Source: Rhodopseudomonas boonkerdii (GTDB lineage Bacteria; Pseudomonadota; Alphaproteobacteria; Rhizobiales; Xanthobacteraceae). From it: a stretch of DNA of 64,000 bases. The position numbers and the translations under genes are program-made. Under the pieces are notes generated by a model. That model was not told the origin of the DNA, searched no databases, and saw only the letters and a list, made by a program, of their open reading frames with translations. The stretch spans positions 744,001-808,000 of the forward strand of contig NZ_CP036537.1 in assembly GCF_021184025.1 (NCBI RefSeq), read 5' to 3'. Shown piece by piece: positions 1 through 9,113 of this stretch; positions within the stretch are counted from its first letter, which is position 1, and each line of letters opens with the position of its first letter.

Positions 1-2
1 TG

Positions 3-506
3 TTCCTGGGCGAATTGTTCGCCGAAACCGGCGGTCTGCCGCTTGGCAAACGGCACCCGGTGCGGCAGCGCTATCGCTTCCTGGAATTGCAACGCTGGCG
101 CGAAAAGCGCGGGCTGGATTTCAAGTTGCAGCCAAAGAACTGGCCGTTCGACGGCCGCCTCGCCGATGGGGTCGTGATCGCAGCGGTCGAAGCGGGGCTC
201 TATCCGGATGCTTTTCTGCGTAAGGCCTATGCGGCGGTGTGGGAGGGCGAGCAGAATCTCGCCGATCCCGCAGTGCTGGCGCGGCTGGCCGATGAGGCTG
301 GGCTGCCCGGCCAGCAGCTGGTGGCGCGTTCGCCTGCGGCGGAAATCTCGGAGATCTATGAACAGAACCAGAAGGATGCGCAGGCGGGCGATGTGTTCGG
401 CTCGCCGGCCTATGTGCTGAACGGCGAGGTGTTCTGGGGTCAGGACCGGATCGATTTGCTTGGCGATGCGTTGAAGTCAGGGCGCGCGGCGTTCAAGCAG
501 CCTTAA
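3..506 (+). CDS. 2-hydroxychromene-2-carboxylate isomerase, C-terminal part (5' end outside window)
   Basis: The reading frame is open to the left edge, so the start lies upstream. The visible 167 residues match the C-terminal two thirds of the DsbA-like 2-hydroxychromene-2-carboxylate isomerase family. These thioredoxin-fold, glutathione-dependent enzymes act in naphthalene-type aromatic breakdown, and in many rhizobia are orphan paralogues. Diagnostic parts are the PKNWPFD segment, the helical insert around LYPDAFLRKAYAAVWEG, and the FGSPAYVLNGEVFWGQDRID strand with its cis-proline near the end. No other aromatic-degradation gene is adjacent, so the substrate is unknown. Family assignment is firm; the exact reaction is inferred. 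Confidence 0.8.
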   Translation, partial: FLGELFAETGGLPLGKRHPVRQRYRFLELQRWREKRGLDFKLQPKNWPFDGRLADGVVIAAVEAGLYPDAFLRKAYAAVWEGEQNLADPAVLARLADEAGLPGQQLVARSPAAEISEIYEQNQKDAQAGDVFGSPAYVLNGEVFWGQDRIDLLGDALKSGRAAFKQP

Positions 507-577
507 GCTCGAACGTCTGGCGGATGAGGCGGCCGTCAGCTCATCCGCCCCACGGCACAGCGAGACAAGGGAGCGCA

Positions 578-1057
578 ATGATGCGAACGACACATTCAGC
601 GCCTCTCTTGTGTGCAATCTCTCTGCTCGGCATCAACGGCGCCGCTGCGCAATCGCCGCCTGACAGTGAGAACGGCCGTTACACATTGTCGGCGGTGAAG
701 GATGGCGTGGTGCGTCTCGATACGCGCACCGGCATTGTCTCTAACTGCTCGGATAAAGGCAATGGCTGGGCCTGTTATGTAGTGCCTGATGAACGTGCCG
801 CTCTCGATGCGGAAATCGGGCGGCTGCAGAAGGAGAATGAGGTGCTCAAGGCGCAGCTTGCAGCACGGAATGGCGCTGCGTCCGGCAAGAGTGGGGACGC
901 GTTGCCCAAGCCGCAGCGCGACAGCGAGCGCAAGATCGAGATTCCGCTGCCAAGCGATCGCGACATGGACCGCATGATGAGCAGCATCGAAAAAGCGTGG
1001 CGGCGGTTGGTCGAGATGGCGGGACGGCTGCAGCGCGATTACGGCGGCAGGATTTGA
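578..1057 (+). CDS. Hypothetical exported protein with short coiled-coil
   Basis: The 159-residue product begins with a typical signal peptide (hydrophobic run LLCAISLLGI, likely cleavage after GAAAQ). A GRYTLSAVKDGVVRLDTRTG segment follows; similar sequence is common in small periplasmic proteins of Bradyrhizobium and relatives. Residues about 85-105 (AALDAEIGRLQKENEVLKAQ) form a short heptad-like coiled coil. The ATG at 578 was chosen over an in-frame ATG at 524 because it has an AAGGGAG ribosome site 4-10 bases upstream and places the signal peptide at the N-terminus. Function is not known. Confidence 0.7.
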   Translation: MMRTTHSAPLLCAISLLGINGAAAQSPPDSENGRYTLSAVKDGVVRLDTRTGIVSNCSDKGNGWACYVVPDERAALDAEIGRLQKENEVLKAQLAARNGAASGKSGDALPKPQRDSERKIEIPLPSDRDMDRMMSSIEKAWRRLVEMAGRLQRDYGGRI

Positions 1058-1110
1058 ACGCTTTGTTTGCGGCGATGTCCCGTGAATTGCAGGATCAAGA
1101 GGAGCTTCAG

Positions 1111-1347
1111 GTGCCTCGATATTACTTCGATCTGATCGATGGCAAGAAGGTGCCCGACACGGCGGGACAGGTGCTGCGTGATACAGGTGTCGCGATCCGT
1201 GTCGCCGATAAGCTGGCGCGGGACATCTACAAGATCCGGCCTGAGCTGCGCGACAGGGATTATGCGATCTCGGTGCGCGACGAGGCCGGAGACGAGGTGC
1301 ATCGTGCCGACGTCGCCGCAGTGAATGCGTCGTACGGGCGCGACTGA
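1111..1347 (+). CDS. DUF6894 family small protein
   Basis: The 78-residue product carries the pattern PRYYFDLIDG...DTAG...LARDIYKIRPEL...YAISVRDEAGDEV, which I recognise as the DUF6894 family, small proteins common and multicopy in Nitrobacteraceae. The GTG start at 1111 follows GAGGAGC with good spacing and gives the family's usual N-terminus; longer in-frame starts overlap the upstream gene. No function is established for the family. Confidence 0.7.
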   Translation: MPRYYFDLIDGKKVPDTAGQVLRDTGVAIRVADKLARDIYKIRPELRDRDYAISVRDEAGDEVHRADVAAVNASYGRD

Positions 1348-1364
1348 TCAGGTATGCCGCGACG

Positions 1365-1835
1365 ATGACAGCCCCATCGATGAGCCGTAGTGAGCCCAAG
1401 TCCGTCACCGCCGATGCGGTGGCCACGTCGACATTGACCGTGCAGACCGTTGGAGCCGGCTTCATCGATCTGACGCGCGAGGCTGCGAAGTTTCTTGCGG
1501 ACGTTTTCGCGCGCGATGGTTCGCTCACGCTGTTCGTCCGCCACACGTCGGCGTCGCTGACGATTCAGGAGAATGCCGATCCGTCTGTGCTGGTGGATCT
1601 GACGACCGTTCTCGACCGGATGGCGCCGCAGGCGTTTCCATGGACGCACGATGCCGAGGGGCCGGACGACATGCCGGCACATGTGCGGACCATGCTGACG
1701 GCGACGTCGCTGCATGTGCCGGTGCTGTCCGGGCGGATGGCCCTGGGCACCTGGCAGGCGATCTATCTCATCGAGCATCGCGCCCGGCCGCATGCCCGGG
1801 AGGTGGTGCTGCAATTCGTGGGGAAGGCGGGGTAG
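1365..1835 (+). CDS. YjbQ family protein (UPF0047; secondary thiamine-phosphate synthase type)
   Basis: The 156-residue product fits the UPF0047/YjbQ family in length and motifs: LFVRHTSASLTIQENADPSV, the conserved PFTHD-like site (here PWTHD) and the C-terminal LGTWQAIYLIEHR. Family members form small trimeric beta-barrels with a metal site, and E. coli YjbQ can weakly replace thiamine-phosphate synthase. No thiamine gene is nearby, so that role is family knowledge only. The start could also be the ATG at 1380. Confidence 0.85.
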   Translation: MTAPSMSRSEPKSVTADAVATSTLTVQTVGAGFIDLTREAAKFLADVFARDGSLTLFVRHTSASLTIQENADPSVLVDLTTVLDRMAPQAFPWTHDAEGPDDMPAHVRTMLTATSLHVPVLSGRMALGTWQAIYLIEHRARPHAREVVLQFVGKAG

Positions 1836-1850
1836 CCACTCCGGCAGAGG

Positions 1851-1881
1851 CAACAAAAAGGCCGCGGATTGCTCCGCGGCC
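1851..1881 (-). terminator. Rho-independent terminator of the MFS transporter gene
   Basis: A perfect 9-bp stem (1860-1868 with 1873-1881) and TTGC loop lies 23 bases after the stop codon of the minus-strand transporter. On the minus strand it is followed by TTTTTGTTG. Confidence 0.8.
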
Positions 1882-1903
1882 TCGCTGCTTTCGTTGCTCG
1901 AGA

Positions 1904-3592
1904 TCAGCGCGTGATATCGACGTCCTTGGTCTCCGGCAGGAAGATCGCGCCGACGACCACGGTGATCGCTGCGAAGATGATCGGATACCAGAGACCGGCA
2001 TAGATATCGCCGGTGGAGGCGACGATGGCGAAGGCCGTCGCCGGGAGCAGGCCGCCGAACCAGCCGTTGCCGATGTGATACGGCAACGACATCGAGGTGT
2101 AGCGGATCTTGGTCGGGAACAGTTCGACCAGCATGGCCGCGATCGGGCCGTACACCATGGTGACGAACAGCACCAGGACGAACAAGAGGCCGATCACTGC
2201 TGCGACCTGCGGACGGAAGATGTCGAACGGATGCGACATCTTCACGATCTGCGCGTCACCCGCCTTCGGATAACCTGCCGCCTGCACCGCTGCGAGCACC
2301 TGCGGATTCGAGGTCTTGGCGTCGACGTAGGGAACATCCTTGCCGTTGACCACGACCTTGACCGGCGAGCCGGCCGGACCCGCGGTGGTCGCGTACTTCA
2401 CCGAGGACGAGGCGAGATAGGCACGAGCCGTGTCACAGGGCTTGCTGAAGACGCGGGTGCCGACCGGATTGAACAGATCGCCGCACTGGGCGGGATCCGA
2501 CACGACCTCGACCTTCACGGTTTCGATCGCCTTTTCCAGCGCCGGATTGGCGTTGGTGGTGATCATGCGGAAGATCGGGAAGAAGGTCAGCGCGGCGATC
2601 AGGCAGCCTGCCAGGATGATCGGCTTGCGGCCGATCTTGTCGGACAGGACGCCGAACACGATGAAGAAGCCGGTGCCGAGCAGCAGCGACCATGCGATCA
2701 GCAGATTCGCGGTGTAGCCATCGACCTTGAGGATCGATTGCATGAAGAACAGCGCGTAGAACTGGCCGGTGTACCAGACCACGCCCTGGCCCATCACGCC
2801 GCCGAGCAATGCGATGAGGACGATCTTGGCATTGCTCCAGTTGCCGAAGGCCTCGGTGAGCGGGGCCTTGGAGCCCTTGCCCTCGTCCTTCATCTTCTGG
2901 AACACCGGCGATTCGTTCAGGCGCAGACGGATCCAGACCGAAATGCCGAGCAGCACCACCGAGACCAGGAACGGAACGCGCCAGCCCCACTTGGCGAATT
3001 CGGCCTCGCCGAGGATCGTGCGTGTGAACAGGATCACCAGCAGCGACAGGAACAGGCCGAGCGTTGCCGTGGTTTGAATGAAGGAGGTGTAGTAACCGCG
3101 CTTGCCGGGCGGCGAGTGCTCCGCCACGTAAGTCGCCGCACCGCCATATTCGCCGCCAAGCGCCAGGCCCTGAGCGAGACGCAGGATGATCAGGATGATG
3201 GGGGCTGCGATGCCGATGGTGGCGGCATTGGGCAGGATGCCGACGATGAAGGTCGACAGGCCCATGATCAGGATGGTCACGAGGAAGGTATATTTGCGGC
3301 CGACGATGTCGCCGACGCGGCCAAACACGATGGCGCCGAACGGACGAACGATGAAGCCGGCGGCGAAAGCGAGCAGCGCGAAAATGTCGCGGGTCGCCTG
3401 GTTGAACATCGGCTGGCCGGTGGCGGGATCGATGACGCCGAAGAACTGGGCGCCGATGACGCCGGCGAGCGAGCCGAACAAGTAGAAGTCATACCATTCG
3501 AAAACGGTGCCGAGAGAGGAGGCGAAGATGACGAAGCGTTCGTCCTTCGTCATCCCCGCGGACTTCGCGGATGTAGCTGCCATGGTAGACAT
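1904..3592 (-). CDS. MFS transporter, metabolite:H+ symporter type (ShiA/ProP-like)
   Basis: The 562-residue integral membrane protein begins its first helix with SSLGTVFEWYDFYLFGSLAG, the signature of the metabolite:H+ symporter branch of the major facilitator superfamily (ShiA, ProP, KgtP relatives). The loop motif GRVGDIVGRKYTF between helices 2 and 3 is present. A polar insert of roughly 100 residues sits in the second half (PAQCGDLFNPVG...PKAGDAQIVKM), as in many family members from this group that are longer than ProP. It is divergent from the response regulator gene at 3975, which together with the transporter-fused kinase may control solute uptake; that link is inference. Substrate is not predictable. 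Confidence 0.85.
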   Translation of the reverse strand: MSTMAATSAKSAGMTKDERFVIFASSLGTVFEWYDFYLFGSLAGVIGAQFFGVIDPATGQPMFNQATRDIFALLAFAAGFIVRPFGAIVFGRVGDIVGRKYTFLVTILIMGLSTFIVGILPNAATIGIAAPIILIILRLAQGLALGGEYGGAATYVAEHSPPGKRGYYTSFIQTTATLGLFLSLLVILFTRTILGEAEFAKWGWRVPFLVSVVLLGISVWIRLRLNESPVFQKMKDEGKGSKAPLTEAFGNWSNAKIVLIALLGGVMGQGVVWYTGQFYALFFMQSILKVDGYTANLLIAWSLLLGTGFFIVFGVLSDKIGRKPIILAGCLIAALTFFPIFRMITTNANPALEKAIETVKVEVVSDPAQCGDLFNPVGTRVFSKPCDTARAYLASSSVKYATTAGPAGSPVKVVVNGKDVPYVDAKTSNPQVLAAVQAAGYPKAGDAQIVKMSHPFDIFRPQVAAVIGLLFVLVLFVTMVYGPIAAMLVELFPTKIRYTSMSLPYHIGNGWFGGLLPATAFAIVASTGDIYAGLWYPIIFAAITVVVGAIFLPETKDVDITR

Positions 3593-3974
3593 ATGTGAAT
3601 CGCTCCCCGAATGTGTTGCTGCAACTCTGTCGCTGCCGGTCTTGCCGACCGTCTCGCTCGCTGCGCTGAACTACGCCAGCCATTGCAGGGAGCGCCGGAA
3701 TGCACGCTAACATTGCGCGGAAATCCGACCCAATACGACTTTAGACCTTCGACTTTCGGCGTTCCCCCCGGAGCTGTCCATGCGACGTCGCGGGCGAGGG
3801 ACGGCGAAGGGGAGGATTTTGCGATGCACAACTCCATTCACCATTTTACCGCGTGGCAGCATTGTATGCTTGCATGGGATGTGCGACCGGGTGACATTGC
3901 AACCCTCAATGCGCTTTTGGTTTGGCTGCCTACCATGGCGGCCTCTAAGGCGGCTGCTGAAGTGACGGATCTTG
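3593..3974. other. Intergenic region between divergent transporter and response regulator genes
   Basis: About 380 bases with no convincing gene. It must hold the promoters of both flanking genes. A short open stretch from an ATG near 3824 has no recognisable product or ribosome site. I found no clear palindromic operator. Confidence 0.4.
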
Positions 3975-4646
3975 ATGACGGTACTCGCTCCCACACGTCT
4001 CATCATTGCCGACGACCATCCGCTGTTCCGCGGTGCGTTGCGGCAGGCGGTCAGCAGCGTGCTCCCGACCACAACCATCGAGGAGACGGGAACTTTCGAA
4101 GACCTCGCCAAGCTTCTGGAAGAGGATTCGGATGTCGATCTGGTCCTGCTCGATCTGTCGATGCCGGGCATTTCCGGCTTTTCCGGGCTGATCTATCTGC
4201 GCGCGCAGTATCCGGCGATTCCGGTGGTGATCGTGTCGGCGAGCGACGATGTCGGCACGATCCGGCAATCGCTGGATTTTGGCGCCTCCGGTTTCATTCC
4301 GAAGCGGTTCGGCGTCGATACGCTGCATGACGCGATCACGAAAGTCATGGACGGCGATGTCTGGGTTCCGCCGGATGTCGACATGTCTGCTGCAGCCGAT
4401 CCGGAAATGTCGAAGCTGCGCGATCGTCTGGTGACGCTGACGCCGCAGCAGGTGCGCGTGCTGATGATGCTGTCCGAAGGATTGCTCAACAAACAGATCG
4501 CCTATGAGCTCGGCGTGTCCGAGGCGACCATCAAGGCGCATGTCTCCGCGATCCTGCAGAAGCTCGGCGTGGAAAGTCGCACGCAGGCCGTGATCGCCGC
4601 AGCGAAAATCGCCGGCGGTCCGTGGAAGCAGGACGTGGCGTCGTAG
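3975..4646 (+). CDS. LuxR/NarL-family response regulator
   Basis: The 223-residue protein has an N-terminal receiver domain (acidic pair in IIADDHP, phospho-acceptor Asp in LVLLDLSMPG, conserved Ser/Thr-Ala and Lys-Arg in VIVSASDD and FIPKRF). A C-terminal LuxR-type helix-turn-helix follows (LTPQQVRVLMMLSEGLLNKQ ... VSEATIKAHVSAILQKLGV). This is the CrbS/CrbR or CbrA-associated NarL type often paired with sodium-solute-symporter-fused kinases. It converges on such a kinase with 15 bases between stop codons, so the two probably form a two-component system. The ATG at 3975 gives the standard start; a TTG lies immediately before it. Confidence 0.9.
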   Translation: MTVLAPTRLIIADDHPLFRGALRQAVSSVLPTTTIEETGTFEDLAKLLEEDSDVDLVLLDLSMPGISGFSGLIYLRAQYPAIPVVIVSASDDVGTIRQSLDFGASGFIPKRFGVDTLHDAITKVMDGDVWVPPDVDMSAAADPEMSKLRDRLVTLTPQQVRVLMMLSEGLLNKQIAYELGVSEATIKAHVSAILQKLGVESRTQAVIAAAKIAGGPWKQDVAS

Positions 4647-4661
4647 GATTTTGCGGGGCGC

Positions 4662-7600
4662 CTACTCCGCCGCCACCATCTGCTGGTTTCGCCATTGCCC
4701 GATCAGTGCCCGCAAGCTTGCCGGCTTCACCGGCTTGTTCTGCACGGCAATCCTGTCGTGCCGCGCGGCCGAGCGGACATGCGGGCTGCGATCGGCGGTG
4801 ATCAGGATCGCCGGGATGTCCTTGCCAAAACGGCTGCGGATGGCGCGGATGGCGGCGATGCCGTTGCCGCGGTCGAGGTGATAATCGACCAGAACGCCGG
4901 TGAGGCGGCGGCCTGACGCCTGGATTTCGGCGATCGCTTCCATCGCCGCTTCGGGATCGGGCACGGCGATCACGTCCGATCCCCAGGCCTGCAGCAGCGT
5001 CTTCATGCCGTCGAGGATCGCCGGATCGTTCTCGATGCAGACGATCAGTGTGCCGGACATCGGCGCTTTCGCCAGCGGCGTTGAGGTCGTCACCATGGCG
5101 GTATGATTGATCGCCTGCGCGATGGGCACCGTGACCGAGAAGAGCGAGCCGCCGCTGCGGTTCGAATCCAGCGCGATGCCATGATTGAGCACATGGGCGA
5201 GACGCTTGACGATGGACAGACCGAGGCCGAGACCGCGTGCGATGCGGGCGCCCTGTTCCAATCGATGGAATTCTTTGAAAATCTCGCCGCGCTTGAGAAT
5301 AGGAATGCCAACGCCGGTATCGTAGATGCCGATCCGCAGTGCCGAGCCGCGACGGTGACAGCCGACCAGCACGCGGCCCTTCGGCGTATACTTGATGGCG
5401 TTGGAAATCAGGTTCTGCAGCAGGCGGCGCAGCAGCAAACGATCGGATTCGACGGGAAGCGAGCACGGCACGAAGCGCAGCTCGATGCCTTTTGCCCGCG
5501 CGATCGGCGCATATTCGATCTCCAGCGAGCGCATCAGGTCGCCAATGCGGAACGAGGAAATCGCAGGCGTCATCGCGCCCGCATCGAGACGTGAGATATC
5601 GAGCAGCGCGCCGAGGATTTCCTCAATCGCTTCCAGCGATTCGTCGATGTTCTCGACCAGGCGTGCGTCTTCGCCGCCACGCTTGCGTTCGACAAGGCTG
5701 GTGACATAGAGGCGTGCCGCATTCAGCGGCTGCAGGATGTCGTGGCCGGCGGCGGCGAGGAAACGGGTCTTGGAAATGTTTGCCTCTTCGGCGTTGCTCT
5801 TGGCGCGTGCGAGCTCGCTGTTCAGGCGTGTCAGTTCCTCCGTGCGCTCGCGCACACGCTTCTCCAGCGTGGCGTTGGCCCGTTCCAGCGCCTCGGCGGC
5901 TTCGAAGCTCGGCGTGACGTCGGTGAAGGTGAGCACCAGGCCGCCGTCCGGCATCTTGTTGGCGCGCACCTCGATGACGAGATGGCGATCCTTCAGCCGT
6001 TCGAGATAGGGCATGCCCTCGGTGGTGTAGGCCTTCAGGCGCGTCTGCAGCCTGGCTTCGTAGTCGCCGGAAGGTGGCGCGCTATGGATGTCGATGAATT
6101 CGAGGATTTCCCGCAGGGGAATGCCGATCTGCACGATCTGCGGCGGCAAACCGAGAAGCTCGCCGAAGTGCTGGTTGGAGACGATCAGCTGCAGGTCGGG
6201 ATTGAAGACCACGATGCCCTGGCGCACATGATTGAGCGCGGTCTGCAGGATTTCGCGATTGAAATGCAGCGCCGCATGGGAATCGTCGAGCAGCTTGAGA
6301 GCAGCTTTCGCCGACACGGTCCGCTTGCGCAGCAGCAGCGACATGACCACGCGCGACGATGCGGCGCCGATCGAGGAAGCGATCAGGTACTCGGCATGTT
6401 TCAGCAGTTCGAAATCGGCAGGCGCGGCCGGATCGAGATCGACGCGGCGACGGGTCGCGAAAGCATCGAACGATTCGCGGGCGCGGGTCTCGCCAATATA
6501 CTGGGTCACCGTATTCTGGATGTCCTGCACGGTGACCGCAGTGCGCCAGCGCCGGAATGACGGTGTGATCGGCGTCAGTGCGTTGGGGACGAAAGTATCG
6601 GCCTGCAAGCGCTCGATGGAGGACGGCGCGCGCATCAGCGACAGCACGATGTAGGCGAGAATGTTGAGCGACAGGCTCCATAACGTGCCGTGCAGCAGCG
6701 GCGGAAGATCCGAGCCGAACAGATCCTGCGGCCGCAGCGCCTCGATGCCGAACGGACCGTGCTGCAGGAACAGCACGCCGGCGGTTGTGGTGTCGAGGAA
6801 GCTCGGGATGAACAGCGTATAGGCCCAGACGATGAAGCCGACGACCATGCCGCCCATGGCGCCGCGGGCGGTGGCGCGGCGCCACAGCAGGCCGCCGAAA
6901 AAAGCCGGCGCGAATTGTGCGATGGCGGCGAAAGAGAGCAGGCCGATGGCGGCGAGCTGGGTGTTGCCGAGGGCGCGGAAATAGAAATAGGCCATCACCA
7001 TGATGGCGAAGATGGAGAAACGGCGCGTGCGGAGCAGGAAGTTGCCGTAGTCGGTTTCGCTGTTCGGCGGTGTGGCGCGGCGGCGAAGCGCCAGCGGCAG
7101 CAGGATGTCGTTCGACACCATGATCGCCAGCGCGACGCATTCGACGATCACCATGGCGGTGGCCGCCGAGAGGCCGCCGATGAAGACGGCCATGCTGAGG
7201 GCGTGCGAACCGGCCTCGATGGGCAGCGCCAGCACATACATGTCGCTGTCGATGGCGCCGAACGGAAAGGTGACAAGGCCGGCCAGTGCGATCGGGATCA
7301 CGAACAGGTTGATCGCGACGAGATAGAGTGGAAACATCCAGCGCGCGCGGGCAACGCCGGCATCGCCGGCATTCTCCACCACGCTGACATGAAACTGGCG
7401 CGGTAGCAGCATGATGGCACAGAACGACAGCAGCACCATGGTCAGGAAGTTGCCGGTCGATGGCGCATATTCGATGGCGCGCAACGCCTCCGGTGTCTTC
7501 ATCGCGCGCTCATAGAGCTCGTGCGGCGAGAACATCACGAAAGTGACGAAGGCGCCGGCCGCGATGAAGACCACCAGCTTGATAATGGATTCGGTTGCGA

Positions 7601-8180
7601 CGGCGAGCATCAGGCCGTGCTGGTGCTCGGTGGCGTTGGCCTGCCTCGTGCCGAACAGCACGGCGAACACGGCCATGGCGAGTGTCACCACCAGCGCCAT
7701 GTCGCCGACGATGGGGATGCCGGCGATGGCCTTGTCGTCGCCGAGGATGGTCTCCAGCGAGGAAGCGACGGCTTTGAGTTGCAGCGCGATATAGGGCACC
7801 GAACCGATGATGGCGATCACGGCGACGGTGGCAGCCACCGCCTGGCTCTTGCCGTAGCGGGCGGCGATGAAATCGGCGATGGAGGTGATGTTCTGCGATT
7901 TGGCGAGACCGATCACCTTACGCAGCAGAGGCGCGCCGAAGACGAACAGCAGGACCGGGCCGATATAGATGGCGATGAATTCCACGCTGGTGCGACTGGC
8001 GACGCCGACCGAACCGAAGAACGTCCATGAGGTGCAGTAGATCGCCAGCGAGAGCGGATAGATCATCCTGCCCGCGAAGCCGCGCTCGAACAGGCCGAGC
8101 CGGTCGCCATAGGAGGCGACGCAAAACAGGAACCCGATATAGAGAAGGGCGGCGGCGATCACGCCCCAGTCGTGCAGCAT
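4662..8180 (-). CDS. Hybrid sensor histidine kinase with N-terminal sodium:solute symporter domain
   Basis: This 1172-residue membrane protein starts with about 12-13 transmembrane helices of the sodium:solute symporter (PutP-like) family, including CTSWTFFGSVG and the region around residue 70-110. A PAS-like sensor segment follows (about 640-760, FNPDLQLIVSNQHFGELLGL). Next are a coiled-coil, a histidine phosphotransfer box (FLAAAGHDILQPLNAARLY), a GHKL ATPase domain (NLISNAIKYTPKG, DTGVGI, GLGLGLSIV) and a C-terminal receiver (GVLVDYHLDRGNG). The layout is that of CbrA/CrbS-type kinases, which sense amino acids or acetate through the transporter domain. The adjacent NarL-type regulator is the likely partner; ligand is unknown. 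Confidence 0.92.
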   Translation of the reverse strand: MLHDWGVIAAALLYIGFLFCVASYGDRLGLFERGFAGRMIYPLSLAIYCTSWTFFGSVGVASRTSVEFIAIYIGPVLLFVFGAPLLRKVIGLAKSQNITSIADFIAARYGKSQAVAATVAVIAIIGSVPYIALQLKAVASSLETILGDDKAIAGIPIVGDMALVVTLAMAVFAVLFGTRQANATEHQHGLMLAVATESIIKLVVFIAAGAFVTFVMFSPHELYERAMKTPEALRAIEYAPSTGNFLTMVLLSFCAIMLLPRQFHVSVVENAGDAGVARARWMFPLYLVAINLFVIPIALAGLVTFPFGAIDSDMYVLALPIEAGSHALSMAVFIGGLSAATAMVIVECVALAIMVSNDILLPLALRRRATPPNSETDYGNFLLRTRRFSIFAIMVMAYFYFRALGNTQLAAIGLLSFAAIAQFAPAFFGGLLWRRATARGAMGGMVVGFIVWAYTLFIPSFLDTTTAGVLFLQHGPFGIEALRPQDLFGSDLPPLLHGTLWSLSLNILAYIVLSLMRAPSSIERLQADTFVPNALTPITPSFRRWRTAVTVQDIQNTVTQYIGETRARESFDAFATRRRVDLDPAAPADFELLKHAEYLIASSIGAASSRVVMSLLLRKRTVSAKAALKLLDDSHAALHFNREILQTALNHVRQGIVVFNPDLQLIVSNQHFGELLGLPPQIVQIGIPLREILEFIDIHSAPPSGDYEARLQTRLKAYTTEGMPYLERLKDRHLVIEVRANKMPDGGLVLTFTDVTPSFEAAEALERANATLEKRVRERTEELTRLNSELARAKSNAEEANISKTRFLAAAGHDILQPLNAARLYVTSLVERKRGGEDARLVENIDESLEAIEEILGALLDISRLDAGAMTPAISSFRIGDLMRSLEIEYAPIARAKGIELRFVPCSLPVESDRLLLRRLLQNLISNAIKYTPKGRVLVGCHRRGSALRIGIYDTGVGIPILKRGEIFKEFHRLEQGARIARGLGLGLSIVKRLAHVLNHGIALDSNRSGGSLFSVTVPIAQAINHTAMVTTSTPLAKAPMSGTLIVCIENDPAILDGMKTLLQAWGSDVIAVPDPEAAMEAIAEIQASGRRLTGVLVDYHLDRGNGIAAIRAIRSRFGKDIPAILITADRSPHVRSAARHDRIAVQNKPVKPASLRALIGQWRNQQMVAAE

Positions 8181-8309
8181 GCGTAAAGCTCCGTGGGAAT
8201 TGGAAACTAGCGCGTTGCGGGGAGCGGGGCGACAGGCATTTGGCGGGAGGGTTTATGGGGCGCTTGCTTCACCTCCCCTCCGGCGAGAGGTGTCCGTGCG
8301 TCATTACGA

Positions 8310-8951
8310 TTACCGGTCCCATTTCTCGCAGAACGCCTCGATATCGGCGTTCTGGAAGTCGCCCAGCCTTTCGATGATGGTCTCGAACGGCCAGTTCCAC
8401 CATGCGATGCGGGCGAGGCGGGTGGCGATCTCCGCCGGGAAGCGCGGGCGGATGAGCTTTGCCGGGACACCGCCGACGATGCTGTAGGGGGCGACGTCGC
8501 GGCTCACCACTGCGCCGGCCGCGAGCACGGCTCCATCACCCACGCTCACGCCCGGAAGGACGATGGCGCCATGTCCGATCCAGACGTCGTTGCCGATGGT
8601 GACGACGTCATCGCGCCAGTTGGCGAAGAAGCCGGCGTCGCGCGTGGCGTCGGCGCTGTAATATTCGGGACAATAGGTGAAGCGGTGCAGCGACGGGCGG
8701 TCCATCGGATGGTTGGGTGCGCCGATGCGCACCGAGGCGGCGATGGCGCAGAACTTTCCGACCCGCGCATCGGCCACCGTGCAATTGGGGCCGAGATAGC
8801 TGTAGTCGCCGAGCGAGGTATATTCGACATGGGTGTTGTCGAGGATCTCGCAGCAGGCGCCGATCGTGACCTCGCGTGAGGTGACGGTGGGATGGATGAA
8901 GGTTTTCGCGAGCTTGGGGGCCTTGGGCGTGTTCTTGGGCGTGTCGGTCAT
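8310..8951 (-). CDS. Hexapeptide-repeat acyltransferase (DapH/LpxA-like, phosphonate-associated type)
   Basis: The 213-residue protein is a left-handed beta-helix transferase with repeated [LIV]-G-x4 hexads, the catalytic-type segment RIGAPNHPMDRPSLHRFTYC, and the C-terminal IGNDVWIGHGAIVLPGVSVG...VVSRDVAPYSIVGGVPAKLI. The pattern resembles the phosphonate-metabolism hexapeptide family (TIGR03308 type) usually found inside phn clusters. No phn gene is nearby, so the substrate is uncertain. The ATG at 8951 was chosen because the upstream extension has no family similarity. Confidence 0.8.
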   Translation of the reverse strand: MTDTPKNTPKAPKLAKTFIHPTVTSREVTIGACCEILDNTHVEYTSLGDYSYLGPNCTVADARVGKFCAIAASVRIGAPNHPMDRPSLHRFTYCPEYYSADATRDAGFFANWRDDVVTIGNDVWIGHGAIVLPGVSVGDGAVLAAGAVVSRDVAPYSIVGGVPAKLIRPRFPAEIATRLARIAWWNWPFETIIERLGDFQNADIEAFCEKWDR

Positions 8952-9023
8952 GGGTCTCGATCCGAAAAGCATCGCGTAGGGCGGTTGGATGACAGTTCGA
9001 TAACGGCTGAGACGGCGCACAGT

Positions 9024-9113
9024 CGTAGGGCGGATGAGCGAAGCGCAATCCGCCGGCCGAGGTGACAGCTGAAACGCCGCGGCGGATTACGCCTTCGGCT
9101 TATCCGCCCTACG
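9024..9113. repeat. Intergenic palindromic repeat
   Basis: Ends match as inverted repeats: CGTAGGGCGGATgAGC at the left and a complementary arm ending ATCCGCCCTACG at the right. It can fold into a long hairpin. It resembles the abundant REP/BIME-like elements of Bradyrhizobium and relatives and lies between two minus-strand genes. Confidence 0.75.

Noticed and set aside
1640..3598. 652-codon plus-strand open frame
   Set aside because: It is the complement of the MFS transporter gene; composition is Arg/Asp/Glu/His-rich and shows no domain. The opposite strand encodes clear membrane helices.
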